Origin: CAVQAH01 sp963784195
GTDB lineage: Bacteria; Acidobacteriota; Vicinamibacteria; Vicinamibacterales; 2-12-FULL-66-21
DNA: 64,000 nt
NCBI GenBank assembly: GCA_963784195.1
Contig: CAWARA010000005.1
Location: forward strand, 1-64,000
Direction: 5' to 3'
The notes beneath the pieces were generated by a model, which was not told where the DNA came from, ran no database searches, and saw nothing but the letters and a program-made list of their open reading frames with translations. The number at the start of each line of letters is the position of its first letter. The stretch's first letter is position 1. Positions 39,620 to 49,616 of this stretch are shown here, one piece after another. The position numbers were made by a program, and so were the translations under genes.

Positions 39620-41464
39620 TCACTCCATCCCATCGGCTTTTGGGGCCCGCTGGCCGGGCGCTGACATCGGTCCATCTTCGTGCGAACGCTCGGGCGAGGG
39701 CGGCGATTGACGAGACGGCTCCAGCGGAAGAGTGAACACGAGGCGGACGCCCTGTGGACTCGAATCGAGCACGAGATTCCCCCCCAACTCGCGCACGCGT
39801 TCTTTGAGCGAGTGGGGTCCGACACCCATTTCGTTCAACGCGGCCAAATCGTACTTGCCGGTGAACGGGAAAGCCCTGCCCATCGTCCATCACCTCAATC
39901 CGCACGTGGGAATCGTCGAACCGCCAGATCAACGGTCACCAACGAGGCCTGTGCATGGCGGGCGGCGTTCATCAGAGCTTCATTGACCAGACGGAGAATG
40001 TCTTGCTGAATTGGTGCGAGGCCGCGCTGTCGGCGGCCGACACCCGGAAACGGGCTTCCAGACCCCAATGCCGCTCGACACGCTGACAGAGGTCTTCAAG
40101 GCCTGGAGCCAGGCCACCCTCGAAGGTGCGGTCGCTGGTCGGAGACGGGCGCAGACTGGCGATGAATTTGCGCAAGCGGCGCTGTTCGTTGGCGAGCGTC
40201 TCCTGGGCCTCCTGAAGTCCGCGTTCGCCGCAAGGGGTTCGGTATCGGACAGTTGTCGAGCTGTATGCAGCTGCATCGCGACGCTGGCGAGCGACTGCAG
40301 CACGCTGTCGTGGAGGTTGCGCGCCAGCCGGATCTGTTCCTCCGTTGCGACAGCTTCACGAAGCCGCGCCAACAGGTGAAAGTGCTCCAACGTGGCGGTC
40401 ACCAGGCGTGCGGCGACCTCTCCCAGCTCGACGTCATCCAGCGCGAGCCGCGCTTGTCCAGGCACAACAGACTGCCGTCGATGCCCTGGCCTCTAATCAA
40501 CCAGGCCGAGGCGAGGTGCGCGCTGAAGCGCTCGACGAGCAAGGGTGGCAGGGGCCCGTGGTGCCACCGCCGGCGCGAAGCTGCGCATCCTGTGGCGTGG
40601 CTGGCGGACGCCATCGCCTTCTTGACGGTTGGTGGCGGGCGTGGATCGCGGCCCCCTGAGCGACTGAAACATGCTCGACGGTTCACGACTCCAAATGAAA
40701 GCCCCAGCGTGCCACACAGCAATGTTCGCCGATGGCTCGCCGGCCTGTTCCCAGATCAGCACCAGGCGCGGCGTGCGCAGAACGCCGGCGCCGCGGCGAG
40801 AACATCCCTCAACACGGCTTGCTGTTCTCCAGCGGCCATAGGCGACCATCCCGCAAGGATGCTATCTCGCGATGCGCACGCTGATCTTGTGCCCCCCAAT
40901 AACCCACGAGGCTCGCGATACAAATCATGTACGCGCCTTGCACGGCGAATCGCTGCAGGTCGAACACCGGCTCGCGCGCTGCCTCGATGACACCCACGGC
41001 GAACAACGACATTGCGGCGACGGTCGTCCAAAAAGTCCCACGCCAGCCCCAGTGCAAGTTTGCGTAGACGAGCGAAAAGACAAAGAAGGCGAGAACAGGG
41101 CTCGTGGGTCCCCTGGCGAACGCGAGCATGAGTGCGAACATGGCCAGGTCGATCACGAGAGTCCTCACCGTCCAGCGCTTCGCTCGTGAGCGGGGGAGCA
41201 CGCCCAGCACGAACAGCGTGACGGCGTGCACCGCGTAAGCCACGACCATCAAACGAAGGCGAGGGTCAGTGGCAGGTGGGGAGGGGTCCGACCAGATTGC
41301 CTGGATAGACACGGCGGCAAGTCCAACCCGTGCGCCGGCGACCAGACCGCTCGCGACGGCTCTGGGCCGGTCGTGACGTCGGGTGAGGGCCGAGAGGTTC
41401 GCGAGCGTCGTCGCCGAGGTCTGCCCGACGTCGCGGCGCGTGTGTACAATTCCTGCAGGTTCAT
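39620..41464 (-). CDS. NarL-type membrane sensor histidine kinase (multiple frameshifts)
   Basis: Fragments in three frames give a kinase of about 610 residues. The N terminus is MNLQELYTRAATSGR. Next comes a membrane domain with several helices (about 41050-41260: LMVVAYAVHAVTLFVLG, LVIDLAMFALMLAFA, FFVFSLVYANLHWGW). A GAF-like middle region follows (about 40400-40800). The HisKA_3 segment has the phospho-accepting histidine in IRLARNLHDSVLQSLASVAMQL, and the HATPase region ends RVRELGGNLVLDSSPQGVRL-VFTLPL. It should phosphorylate a NarL/LuxR-type regulator, and one is encoded 0.5 kb upstream. At least four indels are needed, so boundaries inside are approximate. Confidence 0.72.
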
Positions 41465-41483
41465 TCTGGGGTCTGTATGTCGA

Positions 41484-41943
41484 GTGAAAACTCTGTTGAC
41501 GCTGCGCGACTGCCTGGACCGAGGAATGGTGCTCTCCTGGTGGGAGGCCATCGCCGTAACTCGTCGAGGTCGCCGGGCAAGTCAGGCGTTCAGCGGGCTC
41601 TCGTCACACCCGACGCCGGTCACGTCGTCGTCAAGCCTGAAGGAGATGTGACAATCCTGCCGGGCAGTCCGATCCCTGAGCACCCAGTCATCCAGGCGGC
41701 CCGGTTGCTGAAGGGTCTGCTGAGGGAGACGCCCGCTCCGCCAGACCTACGCGACCTCGTAACGCAGAATCTGGGGCTCCCCCCTTCCTGTGCGTGGATT
41801 GAAGAGTTCGTTACCGCGCTGAGCTACTTCGAACGCCAAGTTCCAGACAGATCCTGCGAGCGCTGGCGAGCGCGCGCGACTGCGACGGGCTCCCGGCGAC
41901 CACGGAGCCCGAGGCCAAGCCCGCTCGGCGATCGGGCGCCTGA
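41484..41943 (+). CDS. Conserved hypothetical protein (frameshifts)
   Basis: About 150 residues spread over three frames: MKTLLTLRDCLDRGMVLSW-WEAIAV, then LVEVAGQV, then GHVVVKPEGDVTILPGSPI with HPVIQAARLLKGLLRETPAPPDLRDLV and SCAWIEEFVTALSYFER, ending at TGA 41943. The LSW-x-EAIAV opening, the GDVTILPG strand and the final ALSYFER helix resemble a small domain seen near signalling genes in Acidobacteriota; no function is known. It is divergent from the sensor kinase gene and convergent with the response regulator. Confidence is limited by the broken frame. Confidence 0.5.
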
Positions 41944-41987
41944 GCAGTCGCAGCACACTGGTGCGACCGCATGTTTAACCGCGGCTA

Positions 41988-42626
41988 CTAGACCAGCCCG
42001 ATTTCGCGGGCATAGCGGGTGAGCTCGAAACGGCTACCGACTTTCAACTTGCTGTAGACGTTGTGCAGGTGGAGCTTCACCGTGCCTTCCGAGATAAACA
42101 GTCGCTCAGCGACTTCGGCGTTGCGCAGGCCGGCGGCGGCCAGCCGGGTGACTTCGATTTCGCGTGCGGTGAGGATGGGTGACAAATGAGCAATCGCGGC
42201 TTCTCGCTGAAGCATTTCCTCCATCGCCCGCCCGGCCAGCTCGGTCTCCACCCATCGGCCTCCCTCGTGCACCTTCCGGACGGCATGCAGTAACAGATGC
42301 GGCGCCATCTCCTTGAGCACAACCCCCTGCACGCCGAGGCGAATCGCGTCGAGGACTTCGGTCTCGTCGACGGCGGCTGTCAGGACGACGACGCGGGTTC
42401 GAGGGCCGGATTTCTTCAGTTCCTGCAACACATCCAAGCCACTTTTTGGCGTCATCCGAAGGTCCAGGACCAGCACGTCCGGGCGTAATTCTCGCACGGC
42501 CTCGAGCGTTGCGGTGCCGTTGTCGTAGCTGCCCAGGACCTCGAATCCCGGATCTGACTCCAGCAGCTGCCTGAGCGCCATGAGCACAATCGGATGATCG
42601 TCGGCCAGGACAACACGAATCGGCAT
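41988..42626 (-). CDS. NarL/LuxR-family response regulator
   Basis: An intact 212-residue protein. The receiver domain (1-120) has acidic pair D9-D10, phospho-acceptor D55 in VLVLDLRM, and lysine in VVLKEMA. The C-terminal LuxR helix-turn-helix (about 145-205) has LTAREIEVTRLAAAGLRNAEVA and ISEGTVKLHLHNVYSKLKV. The sensor kinase encoded downstream on the same strand is the likely partner. Two spaced palindromes lie about 110 bp upstream of its start and may be its own binding sites. Confidence 0.93.
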   Translation of the reverse strand: MPIRVVLADDHPIVLMALRQLLESDPGFEVLGSYDNGTATLEAVRELRPDVLVLDLRMTPKSGLDVLQELKKSGPRTRVVVLTAAVDETEVLDAIRLGVQGVVLKEMAPHLLLHAVRKVHEGGRWVETELAGRAMEEMLQREAAIAHLSPILTAREIEVTRLAAAGLRNAEVAERLFISEGTVKLHLHNVYSKLKVGSRFELTRYAREIGLV

Positions 42627-42735
42627 CGTGAAGGCGAACCTTCGTCTGTCGGATTGTCAGCACGGTCTAGGTTCTTGTCAACGGTGAGGATCGTTGCGGA
42701 AGTGGCTTTCGATCGTCACGAATGGCTCCATTTAC

Positions 42736-42771
42736 GCGTTTTCTTGAACGCTAGGGCGTTTTCTCGAACGC
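42736..42771. promoter_or_regulatory. Tandem palindromes GCGTT-N6-AACGC with 20-bp spacing
   Basis: GCGTTTTCTTGAACGC (42736-42751) and GCGTTTTCTCGAACGC (42756-42771) differ at one base and are exactly 20 bp apart, two helical turns. They lie in the 42627-43086 noncoding stretch between the response regulator and the glycan cluster. This geometry suits cooperative binding of a dimeric regulator. No gene is seen in 42772-43086 apart from short spurious frames. Confidence 0.55.
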
Positions 42772-43086
42772 CGCTTGGGTCTATACCCACTAAGCTATAG
42801 GCAATATACCTGACCGATGCATTGAGATTCGGTTGTCGGACCTATATTGTTACTCTTCCGTCGCAACTAATTGGCGGCATCATGGACCCCCTCTCCCAAC
42901 CTGATTTTTCGAATGCGGAGCCGGCGGAGCCATCAACAGATGTCACCTCGACGCCTGTTGGACGGGGTTCTGGCGGGGAGATCCGTTCAATCTCGTCGAG
43001 GTCAGGCCTGTAGGGATTTTGCCTCGGTGCCCGGAGCAATGCTGCGCGTGCTCCAGGAAAGAGCCGTCGTCGATCGGAGGACCGAC

Positions 43087-43182
43087 ATGAAACCACAAAA
43101 CGTTCCCTGGCTGCACAAGCGCCACCCGAACCTGGAGTTCATTCAAGGCGACGTCCGCGACGCGGACAGGCTCTGGCATTGA
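43087..43182 (+). pseudogene. Remnant of an NAD-dependent sugar epimerase
   Basis: Only about 31 codons are recognisable: WLHKRHPNLEFIQGDVRDAD resembles the segment after the second beta-strand of NAD-dependent epimerases, where the cofactor-binding fold reads L-x-F-x-x-GD(V/I)RD. There is no GxxGxxG start and nothing follows. It sits at the left edge of the glycan cluster, where an epimerase would be expected, so it may be a deletion relic. Confidence 0.35.
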
Positions 43183-43208
43183 TATCGGCATGTGCGGAGC
43201 TGAACCCC

Positions 43209-46001
43209 ATGATCGACGGCGTCTGCAACAGTAACGGGAAGGTAACCGTAGCTGGCAAGTTCCTTCAAGCCAGCGGGCTGCGCTTCTGGATAAAGGGCGT
43301 GACCTACGGCACTTTCGCGCCCGCTGATGACGGTTATCTCTTTCCATCAGGGCCTCAGATCGCGCGCGACTTCGCAACGATGGCGAGCGTCGGTGTCAAC
43401 ACCGTCCGCACGTACACCGTGCCGTCGCCGGCACTCCTGGACGTCGCATCAGCCTGCGGCCTGCGTCTCATCGTCGGCATTCCGTGGGCCCAACACGTCG
43501 CGTTCCTGGATGACAGGCAGCTCTGCGCCAGCATCCGGCGCGATGTCGTTGCTCAAGTGCGCCTGCTGAAGTCGCATCCGAGTGTCGCGCTCATCGCGCT
43601 TGGCAATGAGATCCCTGCCCCGGTCGTGCGATGGCAGGGAAGAGACCGTGTCCAGCGGTTTCTCCGTGAAATCTGCACTGAAGCCAAATCCTGCGCGCCA
43701 GACTGTCTGTTCACATACGTCAACTACCCGCCGACGGAATACCTCGATCTGCCGTTTCTCGATGTGGCGGCATTCAACGTGTATCTCCACCGCCAGGAGG
43801 ATCTGCGCGCATATCTGGCGCGCCTTCAGAATCTCGCTGGCGACAAACCGCTCGTCTTGGCCGAAGCCGGCGTAGACAGCATCCGAGAAGGGCAAGAGGG
43901 TCAGGCAGCGCTGACATCGATGCAACTGCGCACCGCATTCGAGGAGGGAGCGTGCGGAGCCGTCGCGTTTGCATGGACCGACGAGTGGTGGCGGGGCGGC
44001 CACCCCATCACTGATTGGGCCTTCGGGCTGGTGGACGCACAACGTCGCGTCAAGCCAGCTTTGCGGGCGGTGGCCGACGTATTCGCCGAGGTACCGTTCA
44101 CGACTGCGACGCGTCAACGCTGGCCCAAAGTGTCTGTCGTGGTCTGTGCGTATAACGCGGCAGACACCATTGGAGAATGTCTCGCCTCGCTCGAGGCACT
44201 CACATATCCCAAATTTGACGTCATCGTCGTCAATGACGGCTCGCGAGACGCAACTGGAGCCATTTCCCGCCGTTACCCCTTTGCCACGGTCATCGACATC
44301 CCGAACGGGGGGCTATCCGCTGCTCGAAACGTCGGTTTGGCGGCGGCGACCGGCGAGATCGTCGCATACACCGACTCGGACGTTCGGGTTGAGCCGGACT
44401 GGCTGGACAACCTCGTTCAGCCCCTTTTGCGCTCTGATGTGGTGGGGGTAGGGGGAGCCAATCTCACTCCTCCTGAGGATTCGTGGATCGCCCATTGCGT
44501 CGGCCTGGCACCCGGAGGTCCCATGCCTGTCATGATCGACGACCGCATCGCCGAGCATGTGCCTGGCTGCAACATGGCGTTCTGGCGGCGCTGGCTGGTT
44601 GCCATCAACGGGTTCAATCCGACATTCCTGCGCGCGGGCGATGACGTGGATGTCTGCTGGAGGCTGCAGGCACAGGGCGGCAAAATCGGCTTCGCGCCAT
44701 CAGCCCTCGTCTGGCACCATCCACGGCCGAGCCTCAAAGCGTTCTGGCGTCAGCAGGTTGGGTATGGTGAAGGCGAAACCTGGCTACGTCCGCTTCATCC
44801 TGACAAGTTCAAGCGAAATCAAATTCGATGGCAGGGGCATATCTACAGCCCCCTGCCCTACCTTCGGTCGCTGACGACTCGCAAGGTCAACACCGGGGTC
44901 TGGGGAACGTCGCCGTTCCCGTCGGTGTATCAACTCCACGCCCCAGGCGCTCTTTGGTGGCCCCACACTGCGGCCTGGACACTGACCTGCGCATGTCTTG
45001 TCGTTGCCGGTCTCTTATTGGGATCGCTCGTCTCATCGGCCTTCGCCGTTGCTCTTCTGGGCGTAGCGGGGCTCGTCACCACTCTGGCGCGCTGCATCTC
45101 GCACGCTGTGGCCACGGACATCAGTCGAATTCCTCATGTCGGGCGGTTTTCTGTGCGATCCAGCCGTTGGATCTGCCGGGGTGTCATCGCCTGGCTTCAC
45201 TTCATCCAGCCTCTCGCTCGCGCCCGCGGTCGTCTGAGGGGACGCTTCGCTGGTGCGGAGGCCCCAATCGCCGGGGCCGCCCGCTCAGTAATCTCCGACA
45301 TTCGCCATGCGCTTCAACTCTTGAGATCGACGGAACGACGGTTCTGGTTTCAGCGTTGGATTTCGGTTGAAGGCATTCTCGGAACGCTCACTGAACGGTT
45401 GAAGCGACGCCTGCCACCAACTTCAGTTCAACTGGACGATGGCTGGTGTTCGGATCGAGATTTGAGGATTTCCGTGACGGATGCGGCCGCTGTCGACCTG
45501 CGGGCGCTGGTGGAGGATCACGGAGCTGGACGGTCGCTGCTGCGCATTCATCAGCGGTTGCGTATCGGGGTCGCTCGCGTCGTCATCGGTATCGCAGCTG
45601 TCGGTTCGCTGGCGACAATGCCGCTCCTCCCAGCCGGTTCGATTGTGTGGATGCCCCTTGCACTCATCTCGTTGGTCGCAATTGCTGCGCTGGCCTATGG
45701 CGTGCGAATGACTGCAGGCGCCGCAGCTCTGGTGAATGAGGTACTGACGGAGCTGATTCTCGAGCTGCAGGCGAGCGAAATCAGTCGCCTGCCCAACCCG
45801 AGGCTTCGGTCGGTTACCGTGCCGCCGGCATCCCGTCTGGCGTTCGTTTTGTCGTCCGAGGTCATGCCTGATCCGATCAGGTTGCGCAAGTTGCCCGTCC
45901 GCGCCAAGGCAGTCCGCGCCATGTTGGTTACTACAAGCATTCAACATCCGGACGCCCGCACCGGCGCACAGAACAGTCGTTCTGCACACTTGCACAGCTA
46001 G
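43209..46001 (+). CDS. TIM-barrel glycoside hydrolase-like / GT2 glycosyltransferase fusion
   Basis: An intact protein of 930 residues from ATG 43209. Residues 1-290 form a TIM-barrel glycosidase-like domain: WIKGVTYGTFAP, GVNTVRTYTVPSP, ALGNEIPAP with the acid/base-type glutamate after Asn, and LAEAGVDS with a candidate nucleophile glutamate. Residues 305-540 are a GT2 glycosyltransferase: VSVVVCAYNAADTIGECLASL, VIVVNDGSRD, TDSDVRVEPDWL and AGDDVDVCWRLQAQG. Two membrane helix pairs follow (about 590-640 and 790-850). It is probably an inner-membrane glycan synthase with a linked hydrolase module. It opens the glycan cluster. The polymer made is unknown. An alternative TTG start lies 10 codons upstream. 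Confidence 0.85.
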   Translation: MIDGVCNSNGKVTVAGKFLQASGLRFWIKGVTYGTFAPADDGYLFPSGPQIARDFATMASVGVNTVRTYTVPSPALLDVASACGLRLIVGIPWAQHVAFLDDRQLCASIRRDVVAQVRLLKSHPSVALIALGNEIPAPVVRWQGRDRVQRFLREICTEAKSCAPDCLFTYVNYPPTEYLDLPFLDVAAFNVYLHRQEDLRAYLARLQNLAGDKPLVLAEAGVDSIREGQEGQAALTSMQLRTAFEEGACGAVAFAWTDEWWRGGHPITDWAFGLVDAQRRVKPALRAVADVFAEVPFTTATRQRWPKVSVVVCAYNAADTIGECLASLEALTYPKFDVIVVNDGSRDATGAISRRYPFATVIDIPNGGLSAARNVGLAAATGEIVAYTDSDVRVEPDWLDNLVQPLLRSDVVGVGGANLTPPEDSWIAHCVGLAPGGPMPVMIDDRIAEHVPGCNMAFWRRWLVAINGFNPTFLRAGDDVDVCWRLQAQGGKIGFAPSALVWHHPRPSLKAFWRQQVGYGEGETWLRPLHPDKFKRNQIRWQGHIYSPLPYLRSLTTRKVNTGVWGTSPFPSVYQLHAPGALWWPHTAAWTLTCACLVVAGLLLGSLVSSAFAVALLGVAGLVTTLARCISHAVATDISRIPHVGRFSVRSSRWICRGVIAWLHFIQPLARARGRLRGRFAGAEAPIAGAARSVISDIRHALQLLRSTERRFWFQRWISVEGILGTLTERLKRRLPPTSVQLDDGWCSDRDLRISVTDAAAVDLRALVEDHGAGRSLLRIHQRLRIGVARVVIGIAAVGSLATMPLLPAGSIVWMPLALISLVAIAALAYGVRMTAGAAALVNEVLTELILELQASEISRLPNPRLRSVTVPPASRLAFVLSSEVMPDPIRLRKLPVRAKAVRAMLVTTSIQHPDARTGAQNSRSAHLHS

Positions 46002-46080
46002 TGTCGTGTCTCGGAAGTTCGCTCGCAGAATCGTTTGATCTTGTCGAGGACGTCGTCTAGGTCGACGTCCTGTCCACCAT

Positions 46081-47257
46081 ATGAACACCGTTACTTCACG
46101 CAAGGGCAAAGTAATTGTGTCCGGGATCATGTTCTGGTACCCGTTGGCCGGGGTGACATATCAGGTCCTCCACTACCTGATTGGACTGCGTCGACTCGGC
46201 TACGAGGTCTACTACGTCGAGGACTCAGGACGCTGGGTCTACGATCCCGTGTCGAACGCGCTCTCGCCCAACGCCGCCGACAACGTCGCCGCCGTCGCAG
46301 CGAGCCTCGAAGCACACGGTTTCGGTGGGCAGTGGGCCTTCCGAGGGCGTTATCCCGATGGCAAGTGCTATGGGCTGTCAACGGATCAGTTGATCAGCTG
46401 TACGACGAGGCGGACGCACTGCTGAATATCAACGGCGCGCAGGAGCTTCTCGACGAGCACATGGGCCGCATGCGGCGTATTTATGTCGAGTCCGATCCGT
46501 TTGCCTTTCAAGTGCAGATCGCCAGAGGCGATGCAGCCGCGATCCGCACCGCCGGTTCGTACCATTCGTTGTTTTCATACGGCGAGAACCTTGGTGCGGC
46601 TGACTGCAGCGTTCCTGTTGTCAGATTCAAATGGATGCCCACACGACAACCTGTCGTCCTGGACTTGTGGACCAATCCTTTCGATGGTGGTGAGCGGTAC
46701 CGCACGATCACGACGTGGAGCAACAGCGAGTCTGAGATTGCCTATAACGGTCAAATCTACTATTGGACGAAAGACAGGGAGTTCCAGAAGGTATTGCAGC
46801 TCCCCATGCGAAGCGCTGCCAAGTACAAGCTGGCAGCTGGCGTCGATGACGATGTCAAGGAAGTATTGCTGTCGAGCCATGGGTGGAATCACGTTGACTC
46901 GGTTGAGATCTCCCGGGGACTGCAGTGCTACCGGACCTACATTCAAACTTCGCGCGCCGAGTTCACGGTTGCCCGCGATCAATACGTTCGCCCATGATGA
47001 CAGGGTGGTTCAGCGATCGCAGCGCGTGCTTCCTGGCCGCCGGGCGCCCCGTGATTACTCAAGAGACAGGCTTCAGCAACTACTTGCCGACTGGCAAGGC
47101 GTTGTTCGCCTTCAGAACATTCGAAGACATCCTCGCGGCGGTGGACGCCATCGAAACGGATTATCACGGGCACTGTCGTGCAGCGAGAGAGATTGCGTGC
47201 GAATACTTTGCGGCGGAAAAAGTGCTCGCCAGCCTGATGGGCCGAGCTGGTCTCTGA
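46081..47257 (+). CDS. Glycosyltransferase-like protein, tandem paralogue A (two frameshifts)
   Basis: About 390 residues after correction, in a GT-B-like layout. The N-terminal half starts with VSGIMFWYPLAGVTYQVLHY and GYEVYYVEDSG. The middle has SLFSYGENLGAADCSVPV, and the C-terminal half has GWFSDRSACFLAAGRPVI-TQETGF, which resembles the donor-site region of GT-B enzymes. Frame changes lie near 46383-46400 and 46996. The next two genes are paralogues with the same landmarks. A substrate cannot be named. Confidence 0.65.
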
Positions 47258-47266
47258 GGCTGCGCG

Positions 47267-48437
47267 ATGACCACACCACCTCTGACGGTCGTTGTGCTTG
47301 GTATACTCGGCAGAAACACCGGTCGCCGGAGTGGCCTGGCAGGTCCTGCACTACCTCGAGGGATTCCGCCGTCTCGGAGTCGATGTCTGGTATGTCGAGG
47401 ACACGGGCGAATGGCCGTACGACGCCGAGCGCGACACGGTGACCGATGACCCCCGTTTCACCGTCCGGTATATCGCGCGCATGATGGCGCGGTGTGGCCT
47501 TGATGACCATTGGTCCTATCGGTGCGCTGCCGGAGACGCGTATTTCGGTCTCTCTGAAAACCAGGTTGCCGCGCTGCTGAGGCAGGCAGATGTGCTGGTC
47601 AACCTGACGGGCTCGACCGAGCTCAGAAGACGATCACCTGCGAGTCCCAGTGCGCGTTTATCTTGAAACCGATCCAGTGCTCCCTCAGATCGAGGTCGCC
47701 TGTGGTTCCAAGCCGCACCATCGCGCTGCTCGAGACGCACACGCACTTGTTTACGTACGGAGAAAACCTCGGAGCAGCAGACTGCGGCGTACCTGTTCGC
47801 CAGTTTCACGTATCACCCCACGCGGCAGCCAGTGGTGCTGGACTGGTGGAAACCGTTGAACGGGAGGGGTCACAGCTCGTTCACAACCGTCGCCAACTGG
47901 CGGCAGCAAGGCAAGGACGTCGAATGGAACGGCGAGCGGTATTTGTGGAGCAAGCACGCGGAGTTTCTCAAGTTCCTGGAATTGCCATCACGAACCAGTC
48001 AGTCTTTCGAGCTGGCGCTCGCGAGCAATGATCAGGAGGGTCTCCATTTGCTCGCGTCCAACGGCTGGTCCGTCGTCGATGCCACACCGTTGTCCGCCGA
48101 TCTTTCGTCCTACCGTGATTATCTCTGTCACTCGCTGGGCGAGTTCACCGTAGCGAAGGATCAGAACGTGCGGCTGCGCAGCGGCTGGTTCAGCGACCGA
48201 AGCGCCTGCTATCTCGCAGCCGGACGACCGGTCATCACGCAAGACACCGGCTTCGGCAACATCTTACCGGTTGGGCGCGGCCTGTTTGCGTTCAAAACCC
48301 TGGATGATGCTGTTGCGGCGTGTGACGAGATCGCCGCCGACTATCCGATGCACTGCGCCGCCGCGCGCGAGATCGCTTGCGAGCATTTCTCGTCGGAGCG
48401 CGTACTCGGCAGTCTCATCGATCGCATTGGCGGGTGA
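47267..48437 (+). CDS. Glycosyltransferase-like protein, tandem paralogue B (several frameshifts)
   Basis: About 385 residues after correction. Landmarks match paralogue A: PVAGVAWQVLHYLEGFRRLG, WYVEDTGEWPYD, FTYGENLGAADCGVPV and GWFSDRSACYLAAGRPVI with TQDTGFGNILPVG. Frame changes are near 47310, 47625, 47700 and 47815. It begins 9 bp after paralogue A and ends 3 bp before paralogue C, so all three are one transcription unit. Identity to A looks highest in the C-terminal 100 residues. Confidence 0.65.
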
Positions 48438-48440
48438 TGC

Positions 48441-49579
48441 ATGGCTCGAATAGTCGTTGCGGGCTACTCCATCAGGCATCCACTCGCTGGAAACCTCATA
48501 GCGATTCTGCATCACCTTCTGGGTCTGCATTTGCTGGGGCATGAGGTGTTTTACGTCGAGGAAAGCGGCTGGGAGCGGTCGTGCTACGACCCCGGAGCTA
48601 AGGATACACCGACGAACCGTGTACGGGAATGCACGCTGTCAGGACGTTTCTCGATCGGTACGGTGCCGATGTCCCCATCTGTTATGTGAACCGGGAATCG
48701 CGTGAGATGACAGGTGCACGCTGGGACGAACTCACGGACCGTCTACATAGCGCCGATCTTCTTCTGAATGTCGGAGGGGTCTGCTGGCTCCCCGAGTTCT
48801 CCCTGTGCCGCAGACGTGCGCTGATCGACAAGGATCCCCTGTTCACTCAGCTGGGAGGTTTCGGCGGCAGTCTCCTCGATGAACACCATTTTCATTTCAC
48901 CTATGGCACCAATATCGGACGGCCCGGCTGCTCCGTCCCCCTTGCCGGAGTCAGGTGGCTGCCTACGGTGCCGCCGGTAGTGCCGGACCTGTGGGAATCG
49001 CCGTCGAGCGACGATCTGATTCAAGCACTGTTCACCACCATCGGCAGCCTGAACGTGTACGGATCCGTCACTTACCAGGGCGAACGCTACGGCCAGAAAG
49101 ACGAAGAATTCATTCGCTTCCTGAATCTGCCACACCGGACGCCCCAGCGGCTCGAGCTGACCCTCAATGGCCGCCGGGAGGACATCGCCCGTCTGCACTC
49201 GAACGGATGGGAAGTTCGGAAGTCAGGAGAAATCAGTGCCGATCCCGAGAGATATCGGTCGTACATCGCTGCATCACGAGGGGAGTTCAGCGTCGCAAAA
49301 CAGGCCTACGTGAAAACCCACAGCGGCTGGTTCAGCGATCGGAGCGTCTGCTATCTCGCAGCCGGGCTGCCGGTGATTCTTCAGGAAACCGGTTACTCCG
49401 ATTGGCTGACGACCACTCACGGAGTGCTGTCATTCACATCAATCGAGGAAGCCGTGAAATGCATCGAGCACGTAAACTCGGACTATGAGACGCACCGGCG
49501 CGCTGCGCGGAACCTCGCCGTCGGGATGTTCAGCCACGAAGCGGTGTTTGGACGGCTGCTCGAGACATGCCTGAACTGA
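48441..49579 (+). CDS. Glycosyltransferase-like protein, tandem paralogue C (one frameshift)
   Basis: About 379 residues after correction; the most complete of the three. Landmarks are HPLAGNLIAILHHLLGLHLLG, VFYVEESG, FTYGTNIGRPGCSVPL and GWFSDRSVCYLAAGLPVI with LQETGYSDWL. The single frame change lies near 48615-48630. It diverges more from A and B than they do from each other, suggesting an older duplication. A GT2 gene follows 37 bp downstream. Confidence 0.7.
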
Positions 49580-49616
49580 TACGAAATTGCGGTTTGTTTT
49601 TTGACGGAGGACCATC

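Noticed and set aside
46002..46072. Possible insertion-sequence tail after the hydrolase-GT2 fusion
   Set aside because: A short minus-strand frame (DDVLDKIKRFCERTSET) and a 9-bp inverted repeat look suggestive, but the stretch is too short to assign to any transposase.
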